DNA of 64,000 nucleotides from Callipepla californica brunnescens (taxonomy: Eukaryota; Chordata; Aves; Galliformes; Odontophoridae). A program made the position numbers and the translations under genes. Of this stretch, positions 1 to 13,688 are shown piece by piece. A model generated the notes under the pieces. It searched no databases and had not been told where the DNA came from. It was given only the letters and a program-made list of their open reading frames with translations. The stretch spans positions 36,585,502-36,649,501 of the forward strand of contig JALIRH010000004.1 of the NCBI GenBank assembly GCA_023055505.1. The letters are read 5' to 3'. The stretch's first letter is position 1. Every line of letters starts with the position of its first letter.

Positions 1-236
1 CACTATGTATCATTTTCATTCAGATCATTATGTAAAAATCCAATGATAGATGACAATAATTTTCCTTGATCCTAAATTTGAGGAGTTCAGAAGTATTTTT
101 AGGCTCCTTCTTGCAGAGTGATCCAGTTTTTATTAAGATTTGCACCAAAAAAACAGGTGTAAGCCACAAAAAGCCATATAGATTTCTTAGCATGGTGATG
201 TGTTTCTCAAAAAAATGCTTATGAACTACCATAAAA

Positions 237-263
237 GGGGGGGGGGGGGGGGGGGGGGGGGGG
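237..263. repeat. poly(G) tract, 27 G
   Basis: An uninterrupted run of 27 G follows 'ataaaa' and precedes 'tgttatgg'. It would be C27 in a KCNK10 pre-mRNA transcribed from the minus strand. Such a long homopolymer G run is unusual in AT-rich vertebrate DNA. It is either a genuine unstable mononucleotide repeat or a sequencing or assembly artefact. Confidence 0.95.
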
Positions 264-3200
264 TGTTATGGGACGCAGACATACTTTAATTTTTCAGCTT
301 TGTGTTCTTATTTGTCTACAACACAAGCTTTCATCATATATATAGTTAGCAAAGAACATGAAGTTAAATTATTCTTTCTTCAGAAAAGGAGAGCAAACTT
401 CCAATGGCAGAGAAAAGACTTCTGTATTCAGCATGTTTCTCTGTTCCACTTATCACCAAAATGTTGAATGGTAACTAAATACCAACACAATTCATTTGTA
501 ACCTAGTGTTAAGTGTACAGGACGAGAACAGGAGAAAATGAGTTAGCAACTACAGAAGGCAAATACCTCTTCATGTTTAAAGAATGCAGAAAATACCCGT
601 GTTTTCAAATATTGTTTTGCCATGAAAAAATGATAATCAGCCATTTTTTCAACATCCCACTTAGATTTTCATTGCAATGTTCTCAAGTATCATATTAATG
701 TCAATGAAAATGCCATTTGATCCAAGTATGAAAACACAAAGTATAGCTTACAAACAAAAATAAGCACTGACCAATAAAAACAGTGAAGAATTCTTCCCTA
801 GGTCCTTTACAAGTAATAACTGTTTAATCTGTTTCAAGGAATCACTGGGTTGTGCATTAGGAGACAGCCCATCTGCAAGGATAGCTCAGCATGGGAACAT
901 CTGTTGGGTGAAATCTCCTTCACTGGATGTTTCTAATTGGACATACAATCATCTGCCAAAAACTATTTAGGCCTATATCTTCAGTCTGTGCCCTGCATTC
1001 CCATGCAGACCCAAGAAAAAAAGCTACTTGTGAAGGATAAATAAGGAAAACAGCCTCCTGTATTCATCATCCAGGACACATAAAGAAACAGGTATAATGT
1101 TAAGGGCATAAGGACTTCCAAAAAATTAATCTTTGTTCTAGTCCTGACTCACAAAAGGAAAATGCTGTTGAAATTCTTTCCCTTGCCTTCTCTGAAAAAA
1201 TAGTCAAAAGCATTTCAGCATTCCTTGTAGCACCAGCCATGCCGAAAGTCTAATAATCTTTCATGATTATCTAAATATCTCGAAGTATTTTACTAATAAT
1301 AGGTAACTCCCTGTGACACTCAGAAAAACTGATACTGCATGTATCCACTGTTCGTCTCCTGTAAACATTGCCACAAAGATTTTAGAAAATGATTTCAAGA
1401 GTAATTTAAGGAAGTGATTAAAACATGGTCTTTGTCATATGTGCATGAAGCAGGTATGACAATTACTTGTCATCAGTGTATGAGCAAATCTTCAAGCTCT
1501 TTTAGGGGATAAGCTCTTTTCCAGTATACATTAAAAAAAAAATACTGGTTTGTCTGTTACAAGATTAATAGATAACCACAAATTCTATTTGTGCTGTTGG
1601 TCATAAAAGAAAAATACGATACCCCTTTGTAAGCTGCCCTTGCTGACTATTTACAAGAACATCCAGGTGGATTCTGACCTTGACTTTCTGCTGTCAGAGC
1701 TGCAGTCAGAGCCTGCCCACAAAAACCTAAAATGGACTGTCCAAGTCTTACTCTTAATCTGTTGCAAACACAGTCCTAGCACTATGGCATACTGAGGCAA
1801 TGCAAATTGCAGGAAAATAAGAGGACACTCGAGACTGGTTCGTGCAAGTATCAGCCAGAACTTTTGCACTGACATTAAACAAACAAAAATATTTCTGCCA
1901 AAGTCATAGTCATGGTATTCTGGGATACTTTCCCCACTCTCCCACTGCTCCCAGGCACTGCGAATTTCTAAGGCATATGTGATAACTCACTGGTGAAAAG
2001 AATGGGGTACAGGTCAGGGTGTGAACTCCAGGAAAAGCTGAAAGCATCTTTGCTTTAATCTGTCTAGCTTGACTTCAGGACAGCAATCTTCAGGGGGTTC
2101 ATAGCTAAAATTTATTGGCATTAACATGAAGATGCGCTGCTACTGACACCATCTGTAGCACTACTTACGGAGCTGCCAAGTCCAGATGAGCACTTGAGAG
2201 AGATTTGCCTTGTGCTGGAGTGAGACTGCACATTGCTGGAGGGCAGTTCGAATTTTGTTTCTCCTGCTTTGCTTTCTCTTTCCTGACCTTTCTTCCGCAC
2301 TGCCCTCCTCCAAATCCACACATCTGCTCTTGTCTCTCAGTTCTCTGCAGTCCTGCTGGCAGCATGGGAGGCAGCATACCTGAGTCTTGCTGTGTAGTTC
2401 CTCTTCCCCGAGCTCTGTTCTCAGCTGTCCTCTCCACTGTCTCTGATGCCTGAGCCAGACCAAGGGGCCAAGCCACATGTGATGAGATGCATCAATGAAC
2501 TCCCTGGCAAGGCACTTCACGTATTGGGAAATAGAAAATGGAGCAGAAGAGCATTGCGTTGAGGAGTAGAAAGAGTTGAGGGGAGGTTAGAAATGATTGG
2601 CAGGGGCAAGTCCCAAATAGGGAATCCCTCTGCTTCAAGACTGGTGACTGCGTTTGTTCCAACACACACTGGCAGCAGTGCTACTATCATCAGGTTTATG
2701 AGGCTATTTATAGTGGAACTGAATACAGAGAAACCCAACAAAAAAAAAAATTACCTTTTCCTTTTTGAAATAAAGCTAAAACTGATACATCATTGCTAAA
2801 ACCTCTTTCCCTTGCATTAGATAGATATTTCTTGCTCTTGGTAAAACTGGGAGTGCCACTCCATGCAGATCTGATCTGTCAAATCGGAAGCAAGTGCTTT
2901 TGGCTCAAGATCTTTGGGCATAGTGATGACTTTGTGAAAAAGAGTTCCTATCAGGAGGGATGAGTACACCATTGTTTTGACTTATTAGGAAATATTTCAA
3001 AAATCTGCTTTCTTGTCAGTATGTCACAAGCCTCAAGTACAAGTATCAAGGAATAAGCAGCTGCTCACTGGTCCTTTGCAGAATTCATCCTGCAGGAACA
3101 ACAAACTGACGGAAGCAGTGATTTCTGCTGCTTACCCACAGTCTTCCTTTTAAAGACTAATAAAAAAACTTTTCCTTGCATCATGCCATCCCATTGGGTA

Positions 3201-6200
3201 GAATGAGTCAATTACGTTTCTTTCTTCAGGAAGTGTTTCAGAATTCCAGCAACATTTAGGAAGAGTCAGGACCTCCCACAACAAGATTTCAAGGTTTTCT
3301 GTTTCCAACTACTCATACAGTGATCAGTACTCATGCAGTTCAGGGTTTCAGCTGGTGTCCATCTGCTGGAGAAGCTGGACTGAAATCTTCCAAGTGTCCT
3401 GTCTCAATATTTCACACGAGAAATTCAGCTAATGGTCTCATGGCCAGACCAACCAGTGAAGCAAACCTTTACCTTGTAATAGTTTAGCATAAGAAGACCT
3501 GTGTATAAAGGGAAGAACATTCTTACCTATAGAAACCTGATGGGAAGAGAATCAAGTAGTAGAGACAAACAACAAACTAAAGCTCCATTGCCGCATTCTG
3601 TCCAGTGTAAGAAACTACCTAATCTATATTTGAAATGTGATTGATGGTGGCTGTCTGCCAGGGGTATGGCATAGCAGCGGAGTGAAGGAATCTCTTTGTC
3701 ACCTCACAGTCATGCAAAGAGGAACTGTAGCTGCAACAGATATATATTATAAGCTGGAAATGTAAGATATTAATATACCACTTAGCCAGGGCAGTACATC
3801 TGCTGCAGGACTCTCTGATGTTAACAGAAAAGGAACAGACCTTTCACATAGGAATAAGATCAGAAAAACACATGCACAGTGAAAATAGTGTGAGCACCTA
3901 TAAGATGTATCAGCACATTACTGACCATACCTAAAGAGCTCACACTGATGCACAACTGTGAAAACAAGAACTCCTGCATCAGTCTACTGGTGGTTTCTCC
4001 AGTGTGGCTAATGATCTGAATTTATAGAAGAATACTGTGAATTCAAAGAAAATTGAGTGGTGACCCACTACTTCAATTAAACTTTGATATATCAATTTTT
4101 CTGGGCAACAGCAGTAGAAGTGGATTATTCATCATGTGGTAACAGTCAGAAATCTTGTAAAGAGGCACACTGGTTGGTCTATTTTTTAGTTTACTGGAAA
4201 TGCACTATCTGTATACACTGAGTACCTGTAGTACTTAGTGCTGAGTTCCTGTACACAGTAACTGAGTCTTAGTTGAAATGAATGAAGGATTTACTGTGCT
4301 TTGAAAACCTGAAACAGGACAAAGAATACACATAAACTATATATTTCATAATGACTTTGAGCAGAAGAGGCATTTCACAAGTGAGAGGAAGTTGCTGTTA
4401 GAAATGCATTTATTCTAGACTCTTCATAGTGTACACATTTTTCATTTCCACTTTTGGTGTGTTAGGTTGCACTGGTTTAAGATGCTGCAGTCAGAATGAT
4501 TTACCTGTCCTGTCTGCACACAAGACAATTATTGGAAAGTAACTGAGTCAGAGTTCAGGTAAGCAAGAGTAAGTAGGTTGCAGCAACTCCAGACTCATTA
4601 TCTTGCACCTGGCAGCAAATCACAAGCAGAACAGATGAACAGTGCCACCAGTCGGGCACACAGAGCTCCAGGTCAATGCCAGGCTGATCCTGGCTGCACA
4701 AAGCTGGCTTCAGAGCTCCTATACATTATGTAATTTAGGAAATCTCAGATAAGGAGACTGGTACAACAAACAAATTATGTGAGACTTTTCTTGTCTCACG
4801 CTCAGCTTCTATTCTGATAAGAGTGTAGAAACATAGTCGCCATTTGAACTATGATAAAATTTCATAGCCATCTGCTGATATGGTATGGCTTCTGGAATCT
4901 AATAGGGCTTTGCAGTGCTGTCATTCTGCATCACTGACACACAGCTACACACATTTGGATATCAAACTTAAGAAAGAGACAGAGTCCCCTTAGATGAAAC
5001 TTAATTTGGGGCAAAGCTGACTAAGAAAAATATGCCTGTACAGTGTAACAGTAGGTGAATATGACCTCATTCTGCACTCAGAGCTGGCGGTAACAAATGA
5101 AATCACCACTAATAATGCCAAGCTCAGAATAGTAATTTACAGCTTCTGGCAGAAATGGACTAGGTATGACTGTATAACCCCTCTTAACCCCAAAGCCCAG
5201 GCAAATTGAGAATGAATCCACCAGGAAAGAATGGTGTCCTCTAAATCCTCCTAGTGAGGAGGTTCCCAAAGTCATTTGAGCTGAAGTTCAAAATACAAAT
5301 ACTAACAACTCATAAACTCTTTCATTTGTTCTATCTTGGAATATAACTCATTAGAGTCAATACAGATGTGGCCATCTTGGTGAGTGCATCCCAGGGAGTT
5401 ATTCTGCTCAACCTAAAGCAGACACCTCCAGACTCCACTGACCATATGTGACTGCATTTCCTCTGACTATAGCAGGTCCTTTCACTGACATGTTTCTGCA
5501 TTTCATTTGAATACCTACCTATATTTAGATGTTTTATGTTCAAACTAAGCCACACCCAAATGGCATAACTCAGTCACTCACTCATATCATCTAGAACCTA
5601 CTGAGGGGTCCTAGGACATTCTACTTCACCGTAAGCTGCTGTTCCAGGAAGAGAGAGGTGTCCCTTTGGTCCATTAGCATACAAACCTATCCTGTGTAAA
5701 TGTCTAAGTTGCCTTACTGTCCATTAAAGGCAGCAGAAATTTAGAAAAAGGAATTAACTTATTTTTAGAAAAAGGAATCAACAAATAATGTGTGTTGGCA
5801 TTGAGAAATCCAAGTTACATGTCAGTATATTATTGTAACCACGTAATGAACTCTGCTTCTCAGAGAATATAAATTATTATGGTGGCTCTGGCATCACAAA
5901 GAGGTGGCTCTGGTGTTGTTTCTTTGCCTGTCACAAACATTGCTGCTCAAGGCCTCTCTTCATGACCCTTTCTAGAAATGCAATCCAAATTTAGCAATCT
6001 TAACATTTAGGAAATCAGTGATGTATTTGAGTTAACCTAGAGGAGTGTCTCTGAAATGTGTGAACCATTTACTTTATATCACTTGGGAGTTTCTGCAGAA
6101 CCATTTCTTTTGTCATTCTTTCTTCATTGATTTTTTTTTTTCACCTTAGTAACTAGATGCTTTTGTTTTTTTTCTTTAAAATGAAGTACTAAATGTGAAA

Positions 6201-9000
6201 GTATTAAAGACATGGACAATCTGTCATCATGTATTTGCTACTTTAAAATCATGCAAGTACAATTACATGACAGCACTGAGTAACAGAGGGACAATGCAAG
6301 TACCCTTTAACAATATACCACTGAATCTTGGGAATCTTAGTGGTGCAAGTCTGAAGTACTAAAATCCAAATTCTCACCCAGTAAAGTCGCTAATGTTGTT
6401 TCTTTCTCCTCAGAAAACATGAGTCAGTCCTGCTGAGATATGAACATATGGCTGTAACAAATCTCAAATATACTCAAAGCCTGATGTTTGAAACACTATG
6501 ATGATTCTGTAGAATAGTGATGCCAAAATAACTTTCATTGCTTAATAAGAAGATGAGTTTTAGGATATTAACTTTTGTTACCCCTTAGGAGTTAAACTGC
6601 TATTGTCTACACTAATTTTGTTAACAGATGCTATCCCACTAACGGCTTTCATTTTCACCTCCAAAACCAAGATTTGTCCAAACTGAAATTTGTACTGCAA
6701 CTTCTTAACAGTAACCTTTTAAGCTTATGTTATTCAGGTACCCCCAAATACATATTAATACATGTACACTGCTCAAAACCTTTGTCTGTAATAACATGAA
6801 TAATAGTATGGGAATTTTATTAGCAGTTAAAGATTAAATCTGATTTCTTGGTTTCAGCATTCTCAGATAAAGAAAATATCCCATAAACCCATGGTTAATT
6901 AACATCATCAGAGAATCATCATAGTTCACTTTTTAAACATCATCTGAACTGACGTTTAACTGTAACAGTAAAAAGCAGCTCAGAAATAAATACTACCAAA
7001 ATAAAACAGTGGACCATGGAACAAAAAGAATTGGGTATATGATGGGTTCTGTTATTATTTGTTGCTTTATCTCATTGAGTTAACTGGTGAGAGCTGCATT
7101 GCAGGTTATTTTTAAAGCCAGTGGGATAATCTTAGAGCACATTTCCATCTCTAATATTATCTAGCTTTTTTTGTTTGTTTGTTAGTTTTTTTATTGTATT
7201 TTTTTTCTTCTCTCTTCCAGGCATCATTTTACTTTTAATTCATGGGAACAGTGAAGTTCTGACACTTTAAAGTGAAGATCCTCATGTTGCTTGCACTGGA
7301 GTGGTAAAAATCCTATCTCTGCTTTAAATCATGAGAGTAAGATTTATATTGTATCAAAATATATATGCACTCCTCTGTCTGAGGCTGATATAGTTGACAC
7401 ACTAGCTGGATAAATATATATACATGCCAAAAGCTAAACCAAAAGCTACCCAATTACAATAGATATCATATATCTTTCTCCCAAAAGCAAACTCCATCAC
7501 TTCAGGTAGCATCAATTTTCAAGAGCTGCCCAAGGGACTTTTCAGTCCAAAAGCCTATTAATGGATTACTCTTGTACAATGCTACAAAAATAGCATTCGT
7601 ATTCTCCACTAAAATCATGACAATTCTAGTACTCTCCTTGTCCTAGACTTATAGCGTCATAGTGCCTTTGGTTCTGTTAATTTCCTTTTCCTCATAATAT
7701 AGATGTCATCATAATAGTACTCCACCTTCAGTCTTCCGTACCTTGACTAATGTTCAGTCTTTTCTGTAACTACTATAAGAAAGATGTAGCTCAATCTCTT
7801 TTTATTACTAAGTTGACCCTTCTGATTCCTTATCCATTTCCACGATAACTCAAAATCAAAATGATTTTGTGACACAAGCAGCACGTGGTCAGTATCCTGC
7901 CTTCAGTTGTTGGGAACAGTTAAATTTTTATGCACCACAGCTTTCCATAGCAATGTCTTCTTACACTGAGCTACTAAGAAATGATTTATTAGTACAGAAG
8001 GATATTAAGTTGTTTAACCCACAGCTGCACTTCATGATATTAAGCATATCTTTTCATATATATTCTTGAAAATAGAGAACAGAAATGAGAATCCTCATTC
8101 TACTCATCTATGTATTTATAATAAAGTTTGCTTTCTGCGTAGGTCTCTTTGATATAAAATGGCAGAAAAAGCAGAAACTAGAGCAGTTTGTAACATTATG
8201 CAGCCAGTTTGATTTTATATTGATCAGTCAACACTGAAGAATTCTTCCAACATCATTAAGAGATGATCCAATCCTGCTATCTGCACAGACTCAGCTCCAA
8301 ATGCAAGCATCCAGTACCTCTTGAGGAGTCTCAGGTAAAGTGGGAAATCCCACAGAAGGACCCATGGAAGACTTCTGCCCATCTGGAGAGGCAGCTGGGG
8401 ACTATCAAATGGCTCTATATGCCTCTAATGGGAAACTCAATTGAGTCTTCGGTGTCTGCAGAGATGTGGAAGTAATGCTGGTTTCCTCTAGTTGTAAAGT
8501 GCAGAGATAACCTTATTTCTTAAGTGATGTGATCCATGTATAAAGACAGGCTGTTTTGCTGCCTCCTAATTGTTTTAGCACTGATTGCAATACATATGCT
8601 CTGCTTTCAATAGCATATCTTGGATTGCTCTAAACAAGTTAATTATATTTCACAACACCCTTGTGCAGTAGACAAGTATTAATATTTCCATTCTGCAGTC
8701 AGAGAAGAAGGGAGGAAAAGAAAGGGTAAGTGACTTAGTGAAAGTTAAACAGTAAACCATGAAAAACTCCTGACTCTCAACCACAGCTTGAATTTCCCAC
8801 AGACCCATAACACAAAATGTAAGGATGACAGAAGTATAATTTTAGGGTTTCAAACAGAGAGCTACCTTACACAAATGATCTGTTTGCAAAAGGACACAGG
8901 AGCTCGTACCAAAACTTCAGAGTTCCAAAAGGTCAGTGTTGAGATAAACATATAAACATTCAAATGGCTTTGATAACCCATATCACTGCAATCATGGTCC

Positions 9001-9021
9001 AAAAAAAAAAAAAAAAAAAAA
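9001..9021. repeat. poly(A) tract, 21 A
   Basis: A pure run of 21 A lies in unique-looking AT-rich DNA. No LINE or SINE body and no target-site duplication were recognised beside it, so it is called only as a homopolymer. Confidence 0.9.
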
Positions 9022-9608
9022 GATTGAACTCCATTTTCTGCCTACTAACACCATCACCTTGGAAAGGACATTACTCTGCAAGACACTCTTGCTTAGAGAA
9101 TTTCTGAGCATATTGGAAAGGGTCTCATATATCCTCTTCTATAAAGAAGCAGCAATTTTAAGCTGATAATTAGAAGAAAATAGATACTGCTGTGATATCC
9201 AGACATTTCAGTCAGGATGAGGGATGTGCTTTGTATTAGATACCACTTAAAATAGATATATGGAAAGACTTTATAAGCCAACTTAATTCTGGACAACAGA
9301 AGAGTGTAGCAAAAAGCAAGTGGAGGGTGGGAGATGAAGAAAGAGAACAATTACAAGAGTTTCAGTCTTTGTATACTACTCTGAAGTCTTTGTATGCTGC
9401 TCGAAACACAATCTTACATTCAAAAATGTTTAGAAGAGGATTTGTGTGACATATGAACCTAAAAATCTGATCCACTAATTACTGTGAGGACTGCATTGCC
9501 TAAACTGCACCAAATAGGAGAAGTAAAAATCAATGACAGGCAGATCAAATATCCTTTGATAGTATAAATTCAAACTGATTCTACCAGTAAGACAAATGCC
9601 AGGCTTTA

Positions 9609-9630
9609 CCCTCCCCCTCCCCTCCGCCCC
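9609..9630 (-). other. G-quadruplex-type motif (G-rich on minus strand)
   Basis: The plus strand is almost pure C with T spacers. The minus strand therefore has four G runs of 4, 4, 5 and 3, separated by CGGA, A and A. This fits the usual G3+N1-7 pattern. The G-rich strand is the sense strand of KCNK10, so a quadruplex could form in the intronic RNA. Only the motif is seen; folding is not shown. Confidence 0.6.
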
Positions 9631-12600
9631 ATCAAATTTGAGAAAATAGAATGAGGTAGTATGAGATCCCATATCCCTAGTGAGTGTCCAGCTCACGGAA
9701 AAAAATGCATTTGTTTTTGAGGTGCCTGTTTTGGGATTACACTCTTCTGTTAACCAACTCACTCAGTGTATAAACATTATGTACATTCTGCTGTGAGATT
9801 CTAGGACAACTTTCACACTGGAATGTTAGTGACAAATCATAATGACATTTGATAATGAGTGAAGTTATACAGTGCCTAGGATAGGGCATTATACTATACC
9901 AAAACCATGACAATGGAAGGGGACTTCCCTAAGGGAACCTGGACTTTATGTACACCCAGATTTATAAATCATATCTAAAAAAAACACACTCATCAGTTAC
10001 AGGGACTGCAGAAATAATTTCCATAGTCAAGACAAGTGAAGATGCAACACAGAAGGATAAAAATATATAGTTCAGTTACCGCCATGGCTTATTCATTCCA
10101 GTCTAACAGTCCAGAAATCAATCACCAATTAGCTGTCTGTAAGACATGAGCTCTTATGTTAAGACCACTCCTTTGAACTTATTCCACCCACAAGGTTTTT
10201 CTATGGTATATTGATCTTCACTGATGTGAATTGAGAATACGAGGTTTATGTGAGATGAAATCTACCAACAAATTCTATTCATCTATCTAAATATGTATAG
10301 TACATTCACCATTACAGAGTTTGAGTGTTAATTCCTTTCAAGGATTATCATCCTGACCTGGAATCAAAAACCAGAAATATCATCAGTCTAAAGACAATCA
10401 TATATCCACAACAAGGGCTGTGGGCTTCAGGAATATGTCTGGAATAGGCAGGTAGGTAGGTAGACAGATAACCCAGGAAATTTTGCCTAGACTAAACAGA
10501 TCTAAACAATCTTTGAGATGCCATATCTCTCACTTACATCCTCAGAATGTTCGCTTGCTTGCCAGAAACATCAGTTGAAGTACTTCAAGTAGAGTTAGAA
10601 CAAGTCAGCGCAATTCATGCAATACAGATATGTGGAAACTGCATGTTCTCTGTCTGACCAGTACAGAGCACTATCACACAGAGCACACTGCAATGAGCCT
10701 GCTACTAGAGCATGAATATTCACAGGACACAAGTTTCACTTTTAATACTGAGTACTCTTTGTATCCTTTCACTGATAGATTTGTAAATCTTGATCTTTGT
10801 ATCTAAGAAAATAGTATGCAAAATGTAGCATCCTTCTACACCTGTACCTCCAGAGAAGAGAGGACATGTAACATCAAACCATTCTTGTATTGATTGAACC
10901 CTGGACATTTTTGCCTTATCAATTTGCCTTTTTCCATTCCATTGATTTTTATCTATTTCCTGAGTCCCACAGAGAATTAGAAATTAGCATTTCTTGCTTC
11001 CTTCCTGTCTATGCATTAGTGTCTTTGCTGCTTGGCTGATTAAGTCTTTACACTGAGGAAATAACAGGTAGGATTCTGCAGTCCTTACCAAGGAATCAGC
11101 CTGACAGAGGGGGAACGTACTGGGTTTGAGGTCCTCAACCTGTTAGAATACCCTATGGTTCTGAATACATTAGTAAATTGTGACCAGCCACCTGTTGGAT
11201 CCATATGCTGTAAAGCTGCTTGCCAAGCAGGGGAACTGCACTCAGAATACCAGCAGTACAGCTCCTTGCATGCATTGTCAGGGGAGAGGAGGGAAGGGCT
11301 TTTTGCAGTAAAAGGCATTTTGCAATGCATAAAATGGAGTAAAATGAAGCTACAGAAAACACATTCAAAAAAGGCACCTGGGAAGAGCAAATTTTCACCA
11401 CACCTGACCACAGGATAGGGAATGTGCTCCTACTGAAATAACCAAATGCGTTAGTGCTACTGCCCATGTGTTCACTGTGAAGCCGAGGGTGGAGGAGGCT
11501 GATGTGTTGACTTCAGCTTTCACCTAATTAAAGATGTAGTAAGGCTTAAACTAAAGCCTAATTGTGTATACTATGCAAACTGCACACCAGATCTGCTCAG
11601 TAGAAAGATGTCTACTCTGCTGTATTTCTTCTACACTAAGAGAAGATGCCTCTAACGGTTCTTTTTTAGACATTAGGGACAGAGAATGACAGACAAATCA
11701 ACCACTAAAACCAGACCTGCAGAATAAAGATGAACGCTTAAAACCTATGCTATCACTTCATACTTCCTGCAAGCACTGCTGTACAACAACTAGCTGCCAG
11801 CAGCTCTGCTGCAAGCCTCAGCATTTGGCTCCAAGTTGCTCTGCTCTGTTCATGTATCAATGCACAGAAATATGACACACCAGTATATGCACTGCCAGTA
11901 TGATTTTTTCAGTTATTTCTTCTATAGGATGCACATGAACTTCCTCCCATGCCCAGAAGAAAAAAAAAAAAAAAAGAAAAAAAAAAGAGCATTTCATTGT
12001 GGTTCGTTTTAAAACAACTTAGATGATATTTTTTGAAAACCACTGCACTGGCGTAAATCTCCTGCCACCATCACACAAACACTCTCCAAGACAGACTCCG
12101 AGCCTAACTACAGAGTTAATCAAACTATCCACATGGGCTGAGCAATTGTTTATAGGACAGGGTAAAAAGTCAGAAGGTCCCTCTGGGCTCCATTATTTAA
12201 TGTGTGTTTTTATACCGTACACATTATGGCTTATACTGCAGCAGCATTTCGCTCCAGTTTCTTGCCAGCATTTACCATCGAGGAGCCCTTAGCATGCTGT
12301 CACATCTGTGTCCACTCCTGTACCACCCATTTAGCAGAGACAATGATGACCAGAAACAACAAAGGAGCGACAGAGAAAACAAACAATGCTCTGAGCCAGA
12401 GATCACATTCATCCCAGGCAAGTTTGCCATGGAAATACTCAAGAAAAAAGGAGGGAAGGGAAGGGAGACATCAAATACAGAACTGTAAAACTTAGACCTA
12501 GATGAGGTTTTACCCACGTACCCACACAACCCCACATCTTTGGAGCAATTTCTAATGCCTTGGGAGGACTGAGCAAGAAAGGCTGAACAGAGCACATGGG

Positions 12601-12719
12601 AGGCAGACAAGCCTTCAGCATCTCCTCCCATTTAGAGTCAAATAGTCTCCTACGAGTCAAGAGACAGAAAGAATAATACTAATAATTGTTAATAATGGTA
12701 GTAACAGAGATTCACCAAC

Positions 12720-12771
12720 CTTGAGGATCCCAGTTCACCTGTTTTCTTGGAGTCTCGATTGGAAATTTCAT
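12720..12771 (-). CDS. KCNK10: KCNK10 (TREK-2 K2P channel), first coding exon, partial gene
   Basis: Read on the minus strand from 12,771, the exon encodes MKFPIETPRKQVNWDPQ plus one base of the next codon, then a splice donor (CAAG|gttggt, donor GT at 12,719-12,718). I recognise this as the N-terminus of one KCNK10 isoform: human begins with the same residues and differs only in the last one (K). KCNK10 is a mechano-, lipid- and temperature-gated two-pore-domain potassium leak channel of the plasma membrane. This segment is the start of its cytosolic N-terminus. All membrane and pore segments are encoded by later exons outside the window. The ATG has G at -3, a good initiation context. The exon ends in phase 1, so the split codon is probably GTG (Val), as in human. 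The CpG island behind it fits a housekeeping-like or neuronal promoter. Confidence 0.9.
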
Positions 12772-12941
12772 CGCTTCCTTTTTGCACGGGGAGGAAAAAG
12801 AATTAAATAAATTTCCCAACCTTCCTGTCTCAATGCTGCAGTCAAACAAATTAATTTCAAATTATAGGGAGCCTGCGCTGTTTGACTGAGGGGAACTGGT
12901 GGTTGCCAAGGCAAGCGATACACAAATAAATCAAAGAAAGT

Positions 12942-12974
12942 GGGGAGGGGCGGGGAGGGGAGGGGACGGTGGGG
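12942..12974 (+). other. six-run G4 motif at the KCNK10 5' end
   Basis: Six GGGG runs within 33 bases are separated by A, C, A, A and ACGGT. This is a strong G-quadruplex pattern of the kind found in many promoters. The G-rich strand is the template strand of KCNK10, about 170-205 bp upstream of its ATG. The motif is seen; its structure and function are inferred. Confidence 0.65.
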
Positions 12975-13543
12975 TTGCAGAGGGAGCTGAGGAGGGGTGC
13001 GAGCACCCCAGCAGAGAGGGGGAGTGGAGATGAGGTAAGGGCCGGAGGGGTCGGGGCTGGGCAGCGTGCGCTGCTGGTTCTCGAGCTCGCCCGATCCCCT
13101 GCAGATGTTGGGTTCCCGCTGCAGCCCACCTGAGGGGCTCGGGGCCGGGCAGCCCTCGGGGAGCGAGCCAAGCCCACCCAAAGAGACACCTCCCACACGT
13201 ACACACCCCAGAACTGTGCCCACGTCAGCTCGGCCGCAGCACTAGGAGAGTAACAGGTCAGCCACCGGGGGAGAGCCGCAGCGGCATGGCCGGGAAAAGG
13301 CTGGGCACCCCCGGCTGGATACAGCAGCAGCCTGGCTCGCAGAGGAGAGCCGGAGCGGGAAGGATGGGAGGGGAAGAAGGAGGAGGGAACCACCCTATAG
13401 CTCTGAAGGGAATTCACCGAGCCCCTTCTCGCACTGCCTTAAAAAGGGAGTGGGAAGAGGCTGTAAATCCCTTTGTGAGGCGGCGGTGGTGGCAGCGGGT
13501 GCCCCGGGAGGGGAGGGGAAGCGAGGTTCCCGCCGATACTTAC

Positions 13544-13688
13544 TGGGTCCCCGGCCCCGCAGGACGATGCAGGTTGCTTTGGAGGAGTTGGCAGCCGCGG
13601 CCACGCTAGGCTGGCTACTAGCAGCAGCACATGGCAGGAGCGCGGCGGCAGCCAGAGGCTCCGCAGCACCGGGGGAGGGGAAGGGCAT
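13544..13688 (-). other. possible alternative KCNK10 first exon ending at a consensus donor
   Basis: On the minus strand, CCCA|gtaagtat at 13,544/13,543 matches the vertebrate donor consensus over the intronic GTAAGT. It lies in the CpG island upstream of the recognised exon. An open frame starting with ATG at 13,688 reaches this donor in phase 1, the same phase as the donor at 12,720. The final exonic base here is A rather than G. Joined to KCNK10 exon 2, the boundary codon would therefore be ATG if exon 2 starts with TG, as in human. The interval given is the open frame, not a mapped exon. This is a candidate only, with no recognised homologous peptide. Confidence 0.3.

Larger units (their letters stand above)
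1..12719 (-). other. KCNK10 intron 1 (part), no exon recognised
   Basis: This 12.7 kb lies downstream, on the minus strand, of the KCNK10 first coding exon. It is interpreted as part of its first intron. I looked for KCNK10 exon 2, which encodes the rest of the cytosolic N-terminus and the first membrane segment, and found no matching open frame on either strand. It should therefore lie left of the window. The open frames here are all short, with no recognisable domains. The region holds simple repeats: a G run at 237-263, an A run at 9001-9021, a short GGTA repeat near 10,450 and an A-rich tract at 11,960-11,987. It also has a C-rich tract at 9609-9630. Intron status is inferred from gene structure. 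The sequence itself shows only that coding exons are absent. Confidence 0.7.
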